Numbered from the stretch's first letter, positions 1-6,734 are shown. The stretch is 20,033 nucleotides of DNA from an uncultured Paracoccaceae bacterium (GCA_937927675.1 CALBSG010000079.1:1-20033), one strand, 5' to 3'. Notes: generated by a model from the letters alone, not told the origin. Made by a program: numbers and translations.

Positions 1-2
1 TC

Positions 3-575
3 GTCGAGCGCGTGGCGAACTTCAAGAAGGTCGTCCGTGGCTACGGCCATCGTTGCCTGGAGCTCCCGGAGGACCACCCGGAGCGCGTCCCGGACTGGGA
101 GCAGAGCCAGGCTCGCCTCATCCAGTGGATCGCGCAGCTGCCCAAGCCGGTGGGCATCTTCGCCTCGACCGACCAGCTTGGCGTACGCCTGCTCGAGGCC
201 TGCCAGACGGCGGGCGTGGCGGTACCCGAAGAAGTCGCCGTCGTCGGGGCCGAGAACGAGGAGACGCTCTGCAGCTTCACCACCCCGCCCCTCTCCAGCG
301 TCCGGTTCGACGGCCATGCCGTGGGCTTCGCCGCCGCCGGGTTGCTCGACCGGCTGATGAAGGGCAAATCCGTCCGGACGAAGCCGGTCCTGCTCGCGCC
401 CAAAGGCATCGAGGTGCGCGGCTCCTCCGGCGAACTGGTCCTCCGCGACCGCCTCGTGGCGCGCGCGGTCGCCCTCATCCGCGAAGGCGCCACCCGCGGG
501 CTCGACGTCAACGCGCTCGCCGCGAAGCTCGGCGCCTCGCGCAGCACGCTCGATCGTCGCATGAAGGCGGCGTTG
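3..575 (+). pseudogene. Fragment of XylR-like (LacI-type sensor + AraC-type HTH) transcriptional regulator, truncated at both ends
   Basis: The frame is open from the window edge, so the 5' part is missing; the GTG at 12 is internal rather than a start. Residues of about 50-125 look like the C-terminal half of a LacI/GalR-type sugar-binding domain: GIFASTDQLGVRLLEA, then VPEEVAVVG and LSSVRFDGHAVGFAAAGLLDRLM. A linker follows, then the first helices of an AraC-type HTH (VARAVALIREG, ALAAKLGASRSTLDRR). This order is that of xylose-operon XylR regulators, which are common in gammaproteobacteria and in Planctomycetota/Verrucomicrobiota. The protein stops matching the family after MKAAL and continues as FabF. 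Codon use is unlike the rest of the window: about 14 of 22 leucines are CTC and valine is mostly GTC, whereas the following genes favour TTG/CTG and GTG. I infer DNA from another organism, joined artificially or by recombination. Confidence 0.6.
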
Positions 576-950
576 AAGCGCGCCAATCTCGGCACCGACC
601 AGATCGACTATGTGAACGCGCATGGCACCTCGACCATGGCGGATACCATCGAACTTGGCGCGGTAGAGCGGCTGATGGGCGATGCGGCGGCAGGGGCCAC
701 GATGTCTTCGACCAAATCGTCGATCGGGCACCTTTTGGGGGCTGCGGGCGCGGTCGAGGCGATCTTCTGCGTGCTGGCGATCCGCGATCAGGTGGCACCG
801 CCGACGATCAACCTCGACAATCCGGCCGTTGCCCCGAAACTGGACCTTGCCCCGAACAAGGCGGTGAAGCGCAAGATTGATGTGGCGTTGTCGAATTCCT
901 TCGGCTTTGGCGGCACCAATGCCAGCCTTGTGCTTGGCCGGGTGAAATAG
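560..950 (+). CDS. fabF: 3-oxoacyl-ACP synthase II (FabF), C-terminal fragment only
   Basis: Beta-ketoacyl-ACP synthase II condenses malonyl-ACP with a growing acyl-ACP in cytoplasmic fatty-acid elongation. Only the last ~120 of the usual ~420 residues are present. The fragment has both catalytic-histidine motifs of the family: VNAHGTSTM (His codon 621-623) and SSIGHLLGAAGAVE (His codon 729-731). It ends with the conserved SNSFGFGGTNASLVL. The nucleophilic cysteine would lie upstream and is absent, because the reading frame is replaced by XylR-like sequence at the junction near 560-590. The stop at 948-950 is 3 bp before mltG. The adjacency fabF-mltG upstream of the GTA cluster is, as I recall, a conserved Rhodobacterales arrangement, so this part is native. 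The real gene is probably intact in the genome and is interrupted here only by a chimeric join. Confidence 0.8.
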
Positions 951-953
951 ACC

Positions 954-2114
954 ATGTGGCGCGGGGTTGCCTCGAATGCGCTGACGTTTTTCATTGTGAT
1001 CCTGGTGGTCTTGGCCGGGATCTTGGCTTGGGGGCGGCAGGCCTATACAGGGCCGGGTCCGCTGACGCAGGCGGTGTGTTTCAAGGTGGAGCGTGGGGCA
1101 AGTCTGGCGCAGGTCAGCCGGGCACTGGAAGATCAAGGTGCGGTCAGCGATGCCCGCATCTTCCGCATCGGCTCGGACTATGCCGATAAAGGCACTGAGT
1201 TGAAATTCGGCAGCTATCTGATCCAGCCGGCATCATCGATGGCCGAGGTGATTGAGCTTTTGACGGCGGGCGGGCAATCGACCTGCGGGCGCGAGGTGAA
1301 TTTCCGCATCAGCGTCAACACGACGGATGTGGTGCTGCGCGAGTTGGATGCGGCGACCAACCGTTATGTTGAGGTGGTGAAGTTCGACCCGGCCGCCGGG
1401 GCTGCCCCCGCAGAATATCTGGAGGCGGCAACCGCCGACGACATGCGCTGGCGCATTACGGTGGCCGAGGGCGTGACCAGCTGGCAGGTGGTCGAAGGGC
1501 TGAAGCGCGCCGATTTTCTGGAAGGCAAGATTGATCAGGTGCCGCCAGAAGGGTCTTTGGCGCCGGACAGCTATGAGGTAGACCGCGGCGCGGACCGGCA
1601 GGCCCTGTTGGGCGAGATGTCGGACCGGCAGGCGCGGATCTTGGCCGAGCTGTGGGAAATGCGCGCGCCCGATCTGCCCTATGACACGCCGGAAAAGGCA
1701 ATGGTCATGGCCTCGATCGTGGAAAAGGAAACCGGGGTTGCCGAAGAGCGCCGCCGGGTGGCCAGCGTTTTCGTCAATCGGTTGCGGCAGGGGATGAAGT
1801 TGCAGACTGACCCGACGGTGATCTACGGGATCACCAAGGGCGAGGGTGTACTGGGCAGAGGCTTGCGGCAAAGCGAGTTGCGCCGCGAGACGCCCTATAA
1901 CACCTATGTCATTGACGGTTTGCCACCGGGGCCGATTGCCAACCCCGGCCGCGCGGCGATTGAAGCGGCGTTGAACCCGGACCAGACAGATTTCCTCTAT
2001 TTCGTGGCCGATGGCACGGGTGGCCATGCCTTTGCCGAGACACTGGAAGCGCATAACGAAAACGTTGCCAAATGGCGCGCGATTGAGGCGCAGCAGCCCG
2101 AGGCCGGGAACTGA
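954..2114 (+). CDS. mltG: Endolytic murein transglycosylase MltG (YceG family)
   Basis: MltG cleaves nascent peptidoglycan glycan strands at the inner membrane and is thought to set glycan chain length as a terminase of synthesis. The 386-residue protein has a single N-terminal membrane anchor (about residues 9-26, ALTFFIVILVVLAGILAW). A LysM-like region follows (about 40-110). The YceG catalytic domain covers about 165-370: KAMVMASIVEKETG carries the proposed catalytic Glu257, followed by ERRRVASVFVNRL, LQTDPTVIYG, TPYNTY and GLPPGPIANPG. Length and domain order are normal for the family. The ATG at 954 lies 3 bp after the fabF stop, so the two are very probably cotranscribed. It is a housekeeping gene and not part of the GTA. 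The gene ends 71 bp before the tetR start. Confidence 0.95.
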   Translation: MWRGVASNALTFFIVILVVLAGILAWGRQAYTGPGPLTQAVCFKVERGASLAQVSRALEDQGAVSDARIFRIGSDYADKGTELKFGSYLIQPASSMAEVIELLTAGGQSTCGREVNFRISVNTTDVVLRELDAATNRYVEVVKFDPAAGAAPAEYLEAATADDMRWRITVAEGVTSWQVVEGLKRADFLEGKIDQVPPEGSLAPDSYEVDRGADRQALLGEMSDRQARILAELWEMRAPDLPYDTPEKAMVMASIVEKETGVAEERRRVASVFVNRLRQGMKLQTDPTVIYGITKGEGVLGRGLRQSELRRETPYNTYVIDGLPPGPIANPGRAAIEAALNPDQTDFLYFVADGTGGHAFAETLEAHNENVAKWRAIEAQQPEAGN

Positions 2115-2118
2115 CACC

Positions 2119-2175
2119 CGCTTGGTTGCACTCGTTCGGTTGCACTGGGCCGTAACCGGCGATACGCTTGGTTGC
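2119..2175 (+). repeat. Short direct repeats (cgcttggttgc) in the mltG-tetR spacer
   Basis: The 11-mer cgcttggttgc occurs exactly at 2119-2129 and again at 2165-2175, starting 46 bp apart. A partial copy (gttgca core, tcggttgca) sits at 2136-2144, 14 bp after the first. A short inverted pair, cggtt (2137-2141) and aaccg (2154-2158), lies between. The repeats flank and overlap a candidate promoter just before the TetR-family gene. Because many TetR proteins repress their own genes, these could be operator sequences, but that is inference. Confidence 0.45.
2140..2168 (+). promoter_or_regulatory. Candidate sigma70-type promoter for the tetR-family gene
   Basis: TTGCAC (2140-2145) and TACGCT (2163-2168) are separated by 17 bp, a reasonable housekeeping-sigma promoter about 18 bp before the preferred ATG at 2186. 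The cgcttggttgc repeats overlap its edges. The -10 match is modest, so this is only a candidate. Confidence 0.35.
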
Positions 2176-2185
2176 GGGGGTGCTG

Positions 2186-2848
2186 ATGCAGGAAGATCGC
2201 AAGGATAAACGCCGGGCCGAGATTGAGGCCGTGGCCTATCGGCTTATGGCAGAGCGCGGCTATGCCGGCATGTCGATGCTCATGCTGGCCAAGGCGGTGG
2301 GCGCATCGAATGAGACGCTGTATCGTTGGTATGGCGACAAGCCGGGGTTGGTGCGGGCGATGATTGCCGCCAATGCCGCTGAGGTGTTGGCCACGCTGGA
2401 AGCGGCGGCCGAACGCAAGTTGCCCTTGGACGCTGAACTGCGCGAGGTCGGCGGCCGACTTTTGGAGCTGTTGGTTGGGGAGCGCGCGGTGGCGTTGCAC
2501 CGGGCGGCGGCGGGGGATGCGTCGGGGGATCTGGGGCGTGAGTTGGCTCTGGGCGCACGCGAGACGCTGATGCCAAGGTTGGCGGTGCTGTTGGCGCGGC
2601 ACGGCTTGGACGGGCAGGCCGCGGCAGAGTGCTTCTTGGGTCTTTTGCTGGGCGATTGGCCGCTGTCGCGGGTGATTGGCGTGATGGCCGAACCCGATGA
2701 GGTGGACCAAGCAGCACGGCTGGCCGATGCGGTTGCGCGTATGGTGACGTTGGTGCGGCGAGATTTCTTTACGATCCGTAAAGAAGCCGTGCGCCAAGTC
2801 ATTGAAGAAAAACAGTTTTCCTTTGACTTTGCGGACGCTCTCATGTAG
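2186..2848 (+). CDS. TetR/AcrR-family transcriptional regulator
   Basis: This 220-residue protein has the size and layout of TetR-family repressors. The N-terminal DNA-binding domain spans about residues 5-60 (RRAEIEAVAYRLMAERGYAG, then the HTH MLAKAVGASNETLYRWYGDKPGLVRAMI). An all-helical, alanine/leucine-rich ligand and dimerisation domain follows. The HTH is typical; the ligand cannot be predicted. I prefer the ATG at 2186 because family similarity begins there; in-frame TTG at 2168 and GTG at 2180 are alternatives. It lies between mltG and the GTA cluster, and its last codons contain the candidate promoter of the leader that precedes g1. Its placement makes it a candidate local regulator of the GTA or of mltG, but nothing in the sequence proves this. 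Confidence 0.88.
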   Translation: MQEDRKDKRRAEIEAVAYRLMAERGYAGMSMLMLAKAVGASNETLYRWYGDKPGLVRAMIAANAAEVLATLEAAAERKLPLDAELREVGGRLLELLVGERAVALHRAAAGDASGDLGRELALGARETLMPRLAVLLARHGLDGQAAAECFLGLLLGDWPLSRVIGVMAEPDEVDQAARLADAVARMVTLVRRDFFTIRKEAVRQVIEEKQFSFDFADALM

Positions 2849-2851
2849 GGT
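2823..2851 (+). promoter_or_regulatory. Candidate sigma70-type promoter upstream of the GTA cluster
   Basis: TTGACT (2823-2828), a 17-bp spacer, and TAGGGT (2846-2851) form the best housekeeping-type promoter I see in front of g1. It lies inside the last codons and stop of the tetR gene. Transcription would be expected to start near 2857-2859, on or next to the ATG of the 25-codon leader ORF at 2859. In R. capsulatus the GTA promoter also lies just upstream of g1. No operator or GafA site can be assigned by eye. Confidence 0.45.
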
Positions 2852-2858
2852 TTTCGTC

Positions 2859-2936
2859 ATGCTAGGAGAGGTGGGCAAGCGGCCGGGGGGCAACCCCTTG
2901 GGCCGCTTTTTCATTTTGCTCGTGCGGGGGGCATGA
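2859..2936 (+). CDS. Possible 25-residue leader peptide, overlapping g1 start by ATGA
   Basis: An ATG at 2859 opens a 25-codon frame whose TGA (2934-2936) overlaps the g1 ATG (2933-2935) in a typical ATGA coupling junction. Of 25 codons, 21 end in G or C, as real genes here do. The peptide begins MLGEVGKRPGG and ends with a hydrophobic patch, RFFILLVRGA. There is no convincing ribosome-binding site apart from a TAGGG about 8 nt upstream, which would itself be the -10 element. If transcription starts near 2858 the message would be leaderless. The frame runs through a terminator-type hairpin (2877-2911). I do not recognise the peptide. It may be a leader peptide for attenuation or simply an accidental open frame. 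Confidence 0.35.
   Translation: MLGEVGKRPGGNPLGRFFILLVRGA
2877..2911 (+). terminator. Intrinsic terminator or attenuator-like hairpin upstream of g1
   Basis: An 8-bp stem (aagcggcc 2877-2884 with ggccgctt 2901-2908) encloses an inner stem gggg/cccc (2886-2889, 2894-2897). The inner stem is capped by a GCAA (GNRA-type) tetraloop at 2890-2893. Five T residues follow (2907-2911). This is a standard factor-independent terminator. It could end the tetR transcript, but because it lies downstream of the candidate GTA promoter it would also act on transcripts heading into g1. Confidence 0.7.
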
Positions 2937-3277
2937 GAGGGCAGCCAGCTGAAATGACGATCAATTTCTCCGCAGGAGACAAGCCGCCGGCAGACATGCT
3001 GGCGATCACCGAGGATTGGCTCAGAGAAGCCGCAGAGACACTTGCCACCACCGTTCAGGCGATCAAGGCCGGAGAGTTCGGCCGGATCAAGGACAGCGCC
3101 GATTGCATCAAGGGGCTGAAGGTGGCGGTGGCTTTGGCAATCGAGGAAGGAAATCGCGTTGAAAAACTCCGCAAACAAATCGCCGGGCCTGCAGGTGCCG
3201 GAGCGTTCGACCTGGACGCCGCGCGGGATGAAATCGGGCGCCGCTTGGCTCGCCTCCGCGACGCCGGCGGGGATTGA
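2933..3277 (+). CDS. GTA small terminase subunit (g1, TerS-like)
   Basis: This position and size match g1 of the RcGTA cluster (Rcc01682), which has been identified as the small terminase that recognises DNA and loads TerL for headful packaging. The 114-residue product is helical and charged. A conserved-looking core (LATTVQAIKAGEFGRIKDSADCIKGLKVAVALAIEE) precedes a coiled-coil-like segment (GNRVEKLRKQIAG) and a C-terminal TerL-contact-like tail (DAARDEIGRRLARLRDAGGD). The start at 2933 has a G-rich stretch upstream and overlaps the leader-ORF stop; the ATG at 2954 is an alternative. Its 3' end overlaps g2 by 50 bp. GTA TerS proteins are thought to have lost sequence-specific cos/pac recognition, consistent with packaging of random host DNA, but that cannot be read from this sequence. 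Confidence 0.8.
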   Translation: MRGQPAEMTINFSAGDKPPADMLAITEDWLREAAETLATTVQAIKAGEFGRIKDSADCIKGLKVAVALAIEEGNRVEKLRKQIAGPAGAGAFDLDAARDEIGRRLARLRDAGGD

Positions 3278-4574
3278 GGAATTTCTGGGCGGGCTTTCGG
3301 ACAATGCCCTGATGTCGCTGCCGTGGTTGTTCGAATTCTGGGCGCTGCCGCATCAATTGCCCCCCGAGGGTGCCTGGAAAACCTGGGTCATCATGGGCGG
3401 GCGCGGGGCGGGGAAAACCCGCGCCGGGGCGGAATGGGTGCGGGCACAGGTGGAAGGGCCGACAGCCCTGGCGCCGGGGTGCGCGCGGCGGGTGGCCTTG
3501 GTCGGTGAAACGGTCGATCAGGTGCGCGAGGTGATGGTGTTTGGCGACAGCGGAATTTTGGCCTGCTCCCCGCCCGATCGCCGGCCTGAATGGCAGGCCA
3601 CCCGCCGACGGCTGGTTTGGCCGAATGGGGCAGTGGCGCAGGTTTTTTCGGCGCATGACCCTGACAGTCTGCGCGGGCCGCAATTTGATGCGGCTTGGGT
3701 GGATGAATTAGCGAAATGGCCAAAGGGGCAAGAGGCGTGGGATCAGTTGCAGTTTGGGCTGCGGCTGGGAGAACATCCGCGGCAGGTGGTGACGACGACC
3801 CCGCAGAACGTCGAGGTGTTGAAGGCCATTTTGAAGAATCCCTCGACCGTGACGACCCATGCCCCTACCGAGGCCAACCGCGCCCATCTCGCGGCAAGTT
3901 TCCTTGAAGAGGTGCAGGCACGTTACGGCGGGCAGCGGCTGGGTCTGCAGGAGTTGCAGGGCCTGTTGATCGAAGAGGTGGAGGGGGCCTTGTGGAAGGC
4001 GGCCGATCTTGACGCGCGTCGGGCCGGGGTTTTGCCGGTGTTCAACCGGATTGTGGTGGCGGTTGACCCTTCGGTGACATCCGGCGGGGCGGCGGACGAA
4101 TGTGGGATTGTGGTTGTCGGCGCGGTGACCGAGGGGCCGCCGCAGGGGTGGCGCGCTGTGGTGCTGGAGGATGCCACGGTGCGGGGCGCTACACCCGACA
4201 CTTGGGCGCGGGCGGCGATTGCGGCGATGGACCGACACAAGGCGGACCGGCTGGTGGTGGAGGTCAATCAGGGCGGAGAGTTGGTCACGCAGGTCATTCG
4301 CAGCATTGATGCCTTGGTGCCGATCAAGGCGGTTCATGCCTCAAAAGGCAAGGCGGCGCGGGCGGAGCCGGTGTCGGCGCTCTATGAGCAAGGGCGGGTC
4401 ACGCATGTGCGGGGGCTGGCGGCGCTGGAGGATCAGATGTGCCAGATGACCGCGCAAGGCTATTTGGGCAAGGGCAGCCCGGACCGGCTGGATGCGCTGG
4501 TTTGGGCGCTGACCGAGTTGATGGTGGAGCCTGCGTTGCGGCATCGCCGCCCGCAGGTGCGTACGCTGGGTTAA
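3228..4574 (+). CDS. terL: GTA large terminase subunit (g2, TerL; ATPase-nuclease)
   Basis: TerL is the motor that pumps DNA into the procapsid and cuts it. From the ATG at 3228 the protein is 448 residues. The ATPase half has Walker A GGRGAGKT (57-64), Walker B AAWVDE (155-160) and coupling motif VTTTPQ (188-193). The RNase H-like nuclease half has the acidic triad in VAVDPS (Asp280), VVEVNQ (Glu345) and DRLDAL (Asp422). All key residues are intact. The N-terminus from 3228 (SGAAWLA...LPWLFEFWALPHQLPPEG) matches GTA terminases as I know them. An upstream in-frame TTG at 3159 has a better ribosome-binding site (gaggaagg) and would add 23 residues, with a 119-bp overlap with g1. A 115-bp spacer separates it from the portal gene. 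Confidence 0.95.
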   Translation: MKSGAAWLASATPAGIEEFLGGLSDNALMSLPWLFEFWALPHQLPPEGAWKTWVIMGGRGAGKTRAGAEWVRAQVEGPTALAPGCARRVALVGETVDQVREVMVFGDSGILACSPPDRRPEWQATRRRLVWPNGAVAQVFSAHDPDSLRGPQFDAAWVDELAKWPKGQEAWDQLQFGLRLGEHPRQVVTTTPQNVEVLKAILKNPSTVTTHAPTEANRAHLAASFLEEVQARYGGQRLGLQELQGLLIEEVEGALWKAADLDARRAGVLPVFNRIVVAVDPSVTSGGAADECGIVVVGAVTEGPPQGWRAVVLEDATVRGATPDTWARAAIAAMDRHKADRLVVEVNQGGELVTQVIRSIDALVPIKAVHASKGKAARAEPVSALYEQGRVTHVRGLAALEDQMCQMTAQGYLGKGSPDRLDALVWALTELMVEPALRHRRPQVRTLG

Positions 4575-4689
4575 CGCGCCTTAAGGATTGCCCGGCTAGG
4601 GTGGTTTCCAGATCAAAAGACATGGCGGCCCTTTCGGGGGATGCGGAACGGCGGGCCTGACGGGTCACGCGACAAAGGAGCTTTGCAAC
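4575..4689. other. 115-bp non-coding spacer between terL and portal genes
   Basis: No gene-sized frame is seen. The spacer contains a TAGGGT hexamer (4597-4602) like the -10 proposed before g1, but no -35 at proper distance. It ends in a strong ribosome-binding site, aaaggag (4674-4680), 9 nt before the portal ATG. A 12-codon ATG frame (4622-4660) lacks a ribosome-binding site. Confidence 0.5.
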
Positions 4690-5883
4690 ATGGTGTTCGA
4701 TTTCCTGAAGCGCGGGCCCGGACCTGAAACTGGGTCGGTGGTAGAGAAAAAGGCCTCGGCTACGGGCCGGGTCGTGGCCTTTGGCACCTCGGGCCGGGTG
4801 GCTTGGAGCCCGCGTGATGCGGTGTCGCTGGCGCGCACGGGGTTTCAGGGCAACCCGATTGGCTTTCGCGCGGTCAAGCTGATTGCAGAGGCGGCTGCGG
4901 CGCTGCCCTTGGTCTTGCAGGATGCCGAGCGACGCTATGAAACGCATCCGGTGCTGGATCTGATGAGCCGTCCGAACGCGGCGCAGGGGCGGGCGGAGCT
5001 GTTCGAGGCGGTCTATGGTTATCTGCTGTTGTCGGGCAATGCCTATATCGAGGCGGTGCCGGGGACAGGCGCTCTGCCGGGGGAGCTGCATGTGCTGCGG
5101 TCGGATCGTATGGCGCTGGTGCCGGGGTCAGATGGCTGGCCGGTGGCCTATGACTATACCGTGGGCGGGCGCACGCATCGCTTTGCGATGACGGCAGAGG
5201 TCCCGCCGATTTGCCATATCAAGACCTTTCATCCGCAGGATGACCATTACGGGTTTTCGCCGTTGCAGGCGGCGGCCGTGGCCTTGGATGTGCATACCAG
5301 CGCCAGTGCTTGGTCGAAGGCGCTGTTGGACAACGCCGCCCGGCCTTCGGGGGCGATTGTCTACAAAGGCGTAGATGGGCAGGGGCAGTTGTCGGCCGAT
5401 CAGTATGACAGGCTGTTGAGCGAGATGGAAACCCACCATCAAGGCGCACGCAACGCCGGGCGACCGATGCTGTTGGAGGGTGGGCTGGACTGGAAGCCGA
5501 TGGGGTTTTCGCCCAGCGACATGGAGTTCCAAAAAACCAAAGAGGCCGCCGCGCGCGAGATTGCCATCGCCTTTGGCGTGCCGCCGATGCTGATGGGCAT
5601 TCCGGGCGACGCGACCTATGCCAATTATCAAGAGGCGAACCGGGCCTTTTACCGGCTGACGGTGCTGCCCTTGGTGAGCCGGGTTGTGGCGGCGGTGTCG
5701 CATTGGCTGTCTGGCTTTACCGGCGAGGCAGTGACGCTGCGGCCCGATCTGGACCAGATCCCGGCGCTGGCGATGGAGCGTGATCAGCAATGGGCGCGGG
5801 TGGGGACGGCCGATTTCCTGACGTCCGCGGAAAAGCGGGTGCTGCTGGGCCTTCCCAAGCTGGCGGAGGGTGATGAGGCGTGA
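4690..5883 (+). CDS. GTA portal protein (g3, HK97-type phage portal family)
   Basis: The portal forms the dodecameric ring at the unique capsid vertex through which TerL threads DNA and to which the tail connector binds. The 397-residue protein has the normal length and signature of the HK97 portal family. Recognisable segments are NPIGFRAVKLIAEAAAALPLVL, HPVLDLMSRPN, GYLLLSGNAYIEAVP, ELHVLRSDRM, HIKTFHPQDDHYGFSPLQAA, SGAIVYKG and AIAFGVPPMLMGIPGDATYANYQEANR. The ATG is preceded by aaaggag with ideal spacing. The stop overlaps the GTG start of g3.5 (GTGA at 5880-5883), indicating translational coupling. No defect is visible. Confidence 0.96.
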   Translation: MVFDFLKRGPGPETGSVVEKKASATGRVVAFGTSGRVAWSPRDAVSLARTGFQGNPIGFRAVKLIAEAAAALPLVLQDAERRYETHPVLDLMSRPNAAQGRAELFEAVYGYLLLSGNAYIEAVPGTGALPGELHVLRSDRMALVPGSDGWPVAYDYTVGGRTHRFAMTAEVPPICHIKTFHPQDDHYGFSPLQAAAVALDVHTSASAWSKALLDNAARPSGAIVYKGVDGQGQLSADQYDRLLSEMETHHQGARNAGRPMLLEGGLDWKPMGFSPSDMEFQKTKEAAAREIAIAFGVPPMLMGIPGDATYANYQEANRAFYRLTVLPLVSRVVAAVSHWLSGFTGEAVTLRPDLDQIPALAMERDQQWARVGTADFLTSAEKRVLLGLPKLAEGDEA

Positions 5884-6122
5884 GGAAACCGGGAGAGAGC
5901 GGCTCGCGCTTTGTCTACGACAGCTTTGACGCGGCGGCCGCCCGGATCGAGGCAAACGAGCGGGTCGCCGAAGAACGCTGGGCGGGGCTGGAATGGCGCT
6001 TGGGCCAGATTGATGCGGTGCTGGAGCGGTTGGAAAAACGCATCTGGCTGGGGGTTTACGGGGTCGCGGCCTTTCTGCTGGCGCAGATGGCAGAGGCGGT
6101 CATTCAGGCGGCAACCAAATGA
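5880..6122 (+). CDS. GTA head formation protein (g3.5, Rcc01685 family)
   Basis: This 80-residue protein lies between portal and protease, exactly where RcGTA carries g3.5 (Rcc01685). It begins with GTG overlapping the portal stop and ends in ATGA with g4. It has a long charged amphipathic, coiled-coil-like helix (about residues 18-53: AAARIEANERVAEERWAGLE...DAVLERLEK). One strongly hydrophobic segment follows (about 55-75, IWLGVYGVAAFLLAQMAEAVI) that could span a membrane. The molecular role is poorly defined; the family is named for a requirement in head formation. The coiled coil plus hydrophobic helix could suit a scaffold or membrane-tethered assembly factor, which is inference. Confidence 0.85.
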   Translation: MRKPGESGSRFVYDSFDAAAARIEANERVAEERWAGLEWRLGQIDAVLERLEKRIWLGVYGVAAFLLAQMAEAVIQAATK

Positions 6123-6697
6123 GGATGAGCATGCAAGGCGCATTGGAACGCAAGGACATGCAGGCCGGGATGGGCTTGCGCGTGGTGGATGGCAACGGGG
6201 CCGAAGGTCTGGGCATCGAGGGCTACGCCAGTCTGTTCGGCAAACGCGATCAGGGCGGCGATGTGGTGATGAAAGGGGCCTATGCGGCCAGCCTGAAGCG
6301 GCTGTCGCAGGGCGGGCGCGCGGTAAAGATGCTGTGGCAGCATGACCCCACGCAGCCCATCGGCATCTGGGACGAGGTGCGCGAGGATGCCACAGGCCTT
6401 TGGGTCAAGGGGCGTCTGTTGCCGCAGGTGGAAAAGGGCCGCGAGGCGGCGGCCCTTCTGGCGGCGGGGGCGATTGACGGCTTGTCGATCGGCTATCGGA
6501 CCGTCAGGGCAGAGCGCGACGGCAAGGGGCAGCGCCTTTTGCAGGAGCTGGAGCTTTGGGAGGTGTCTTTGGTCACCTTTCCGATGCTTCCCGAAGCGCG
6601 GGTGGCTGCCAAGGGCGATGATCCCGAGGCCGAAACCTGGCGCGCGCTGGCGCGGACCTTGACCGAGGCAGCGCAGGCGATGTCCGGGCCGGTCTAG
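6119..6697 (+). CDS. GTA prohead protease (g4, HK97 family, peptidase S78-type)
   Basis: The prohead protease removes the N-terminal scaffold-like segment of the major capsid protein during maturation and then degrades itself. The 192-residue protein contains the family signature IEGYASLFGKRDQGGDVVMKG (about 33-53, given here by its ends). Catalytic His75 is in MLWQHDPTQPIG and catalytic Ser123 in DGLSIGYRTV. ELWEVSLVTFPMLPEA follows. The ATG at 6119 overlaps the g3.5 stop. In-frame ATGs at 6125 and 6131 exist, and the one at 6131 has a gagga just upstream, so the true start may be up to 4 codons later. The gene lies directly upstream of its substrate gene g5. Confidence 0.94.
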   Translation: MRMSMQGALERKDMQAGMGLRVVDGNGAEGLGIEGYASLFGKRDQGGDVVMKGAYAASLKRLSQGGRAVKMLWQHDPTQPIGIWDEVREDATGLWVKGRLLPQVEKGREAAALLAAGAIDGLSIGYRTVRAERDGKGQRLLQELELWEVSLVTFPMLPEARVAAKGDDPEAETWRALARTLTEAAQAMSGPV

Positions 6698-6734
6698 CCC
6701 GACTCTCTCACGACCAAACCGAAGGATGAAACCA

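Noticed and set aside
4622..4660. A 12-codon ATG frame in the terL-portal spacer
   Set aside because: No ribosome-binding site, too short to judge, and no overlap or coupling with the portal start.
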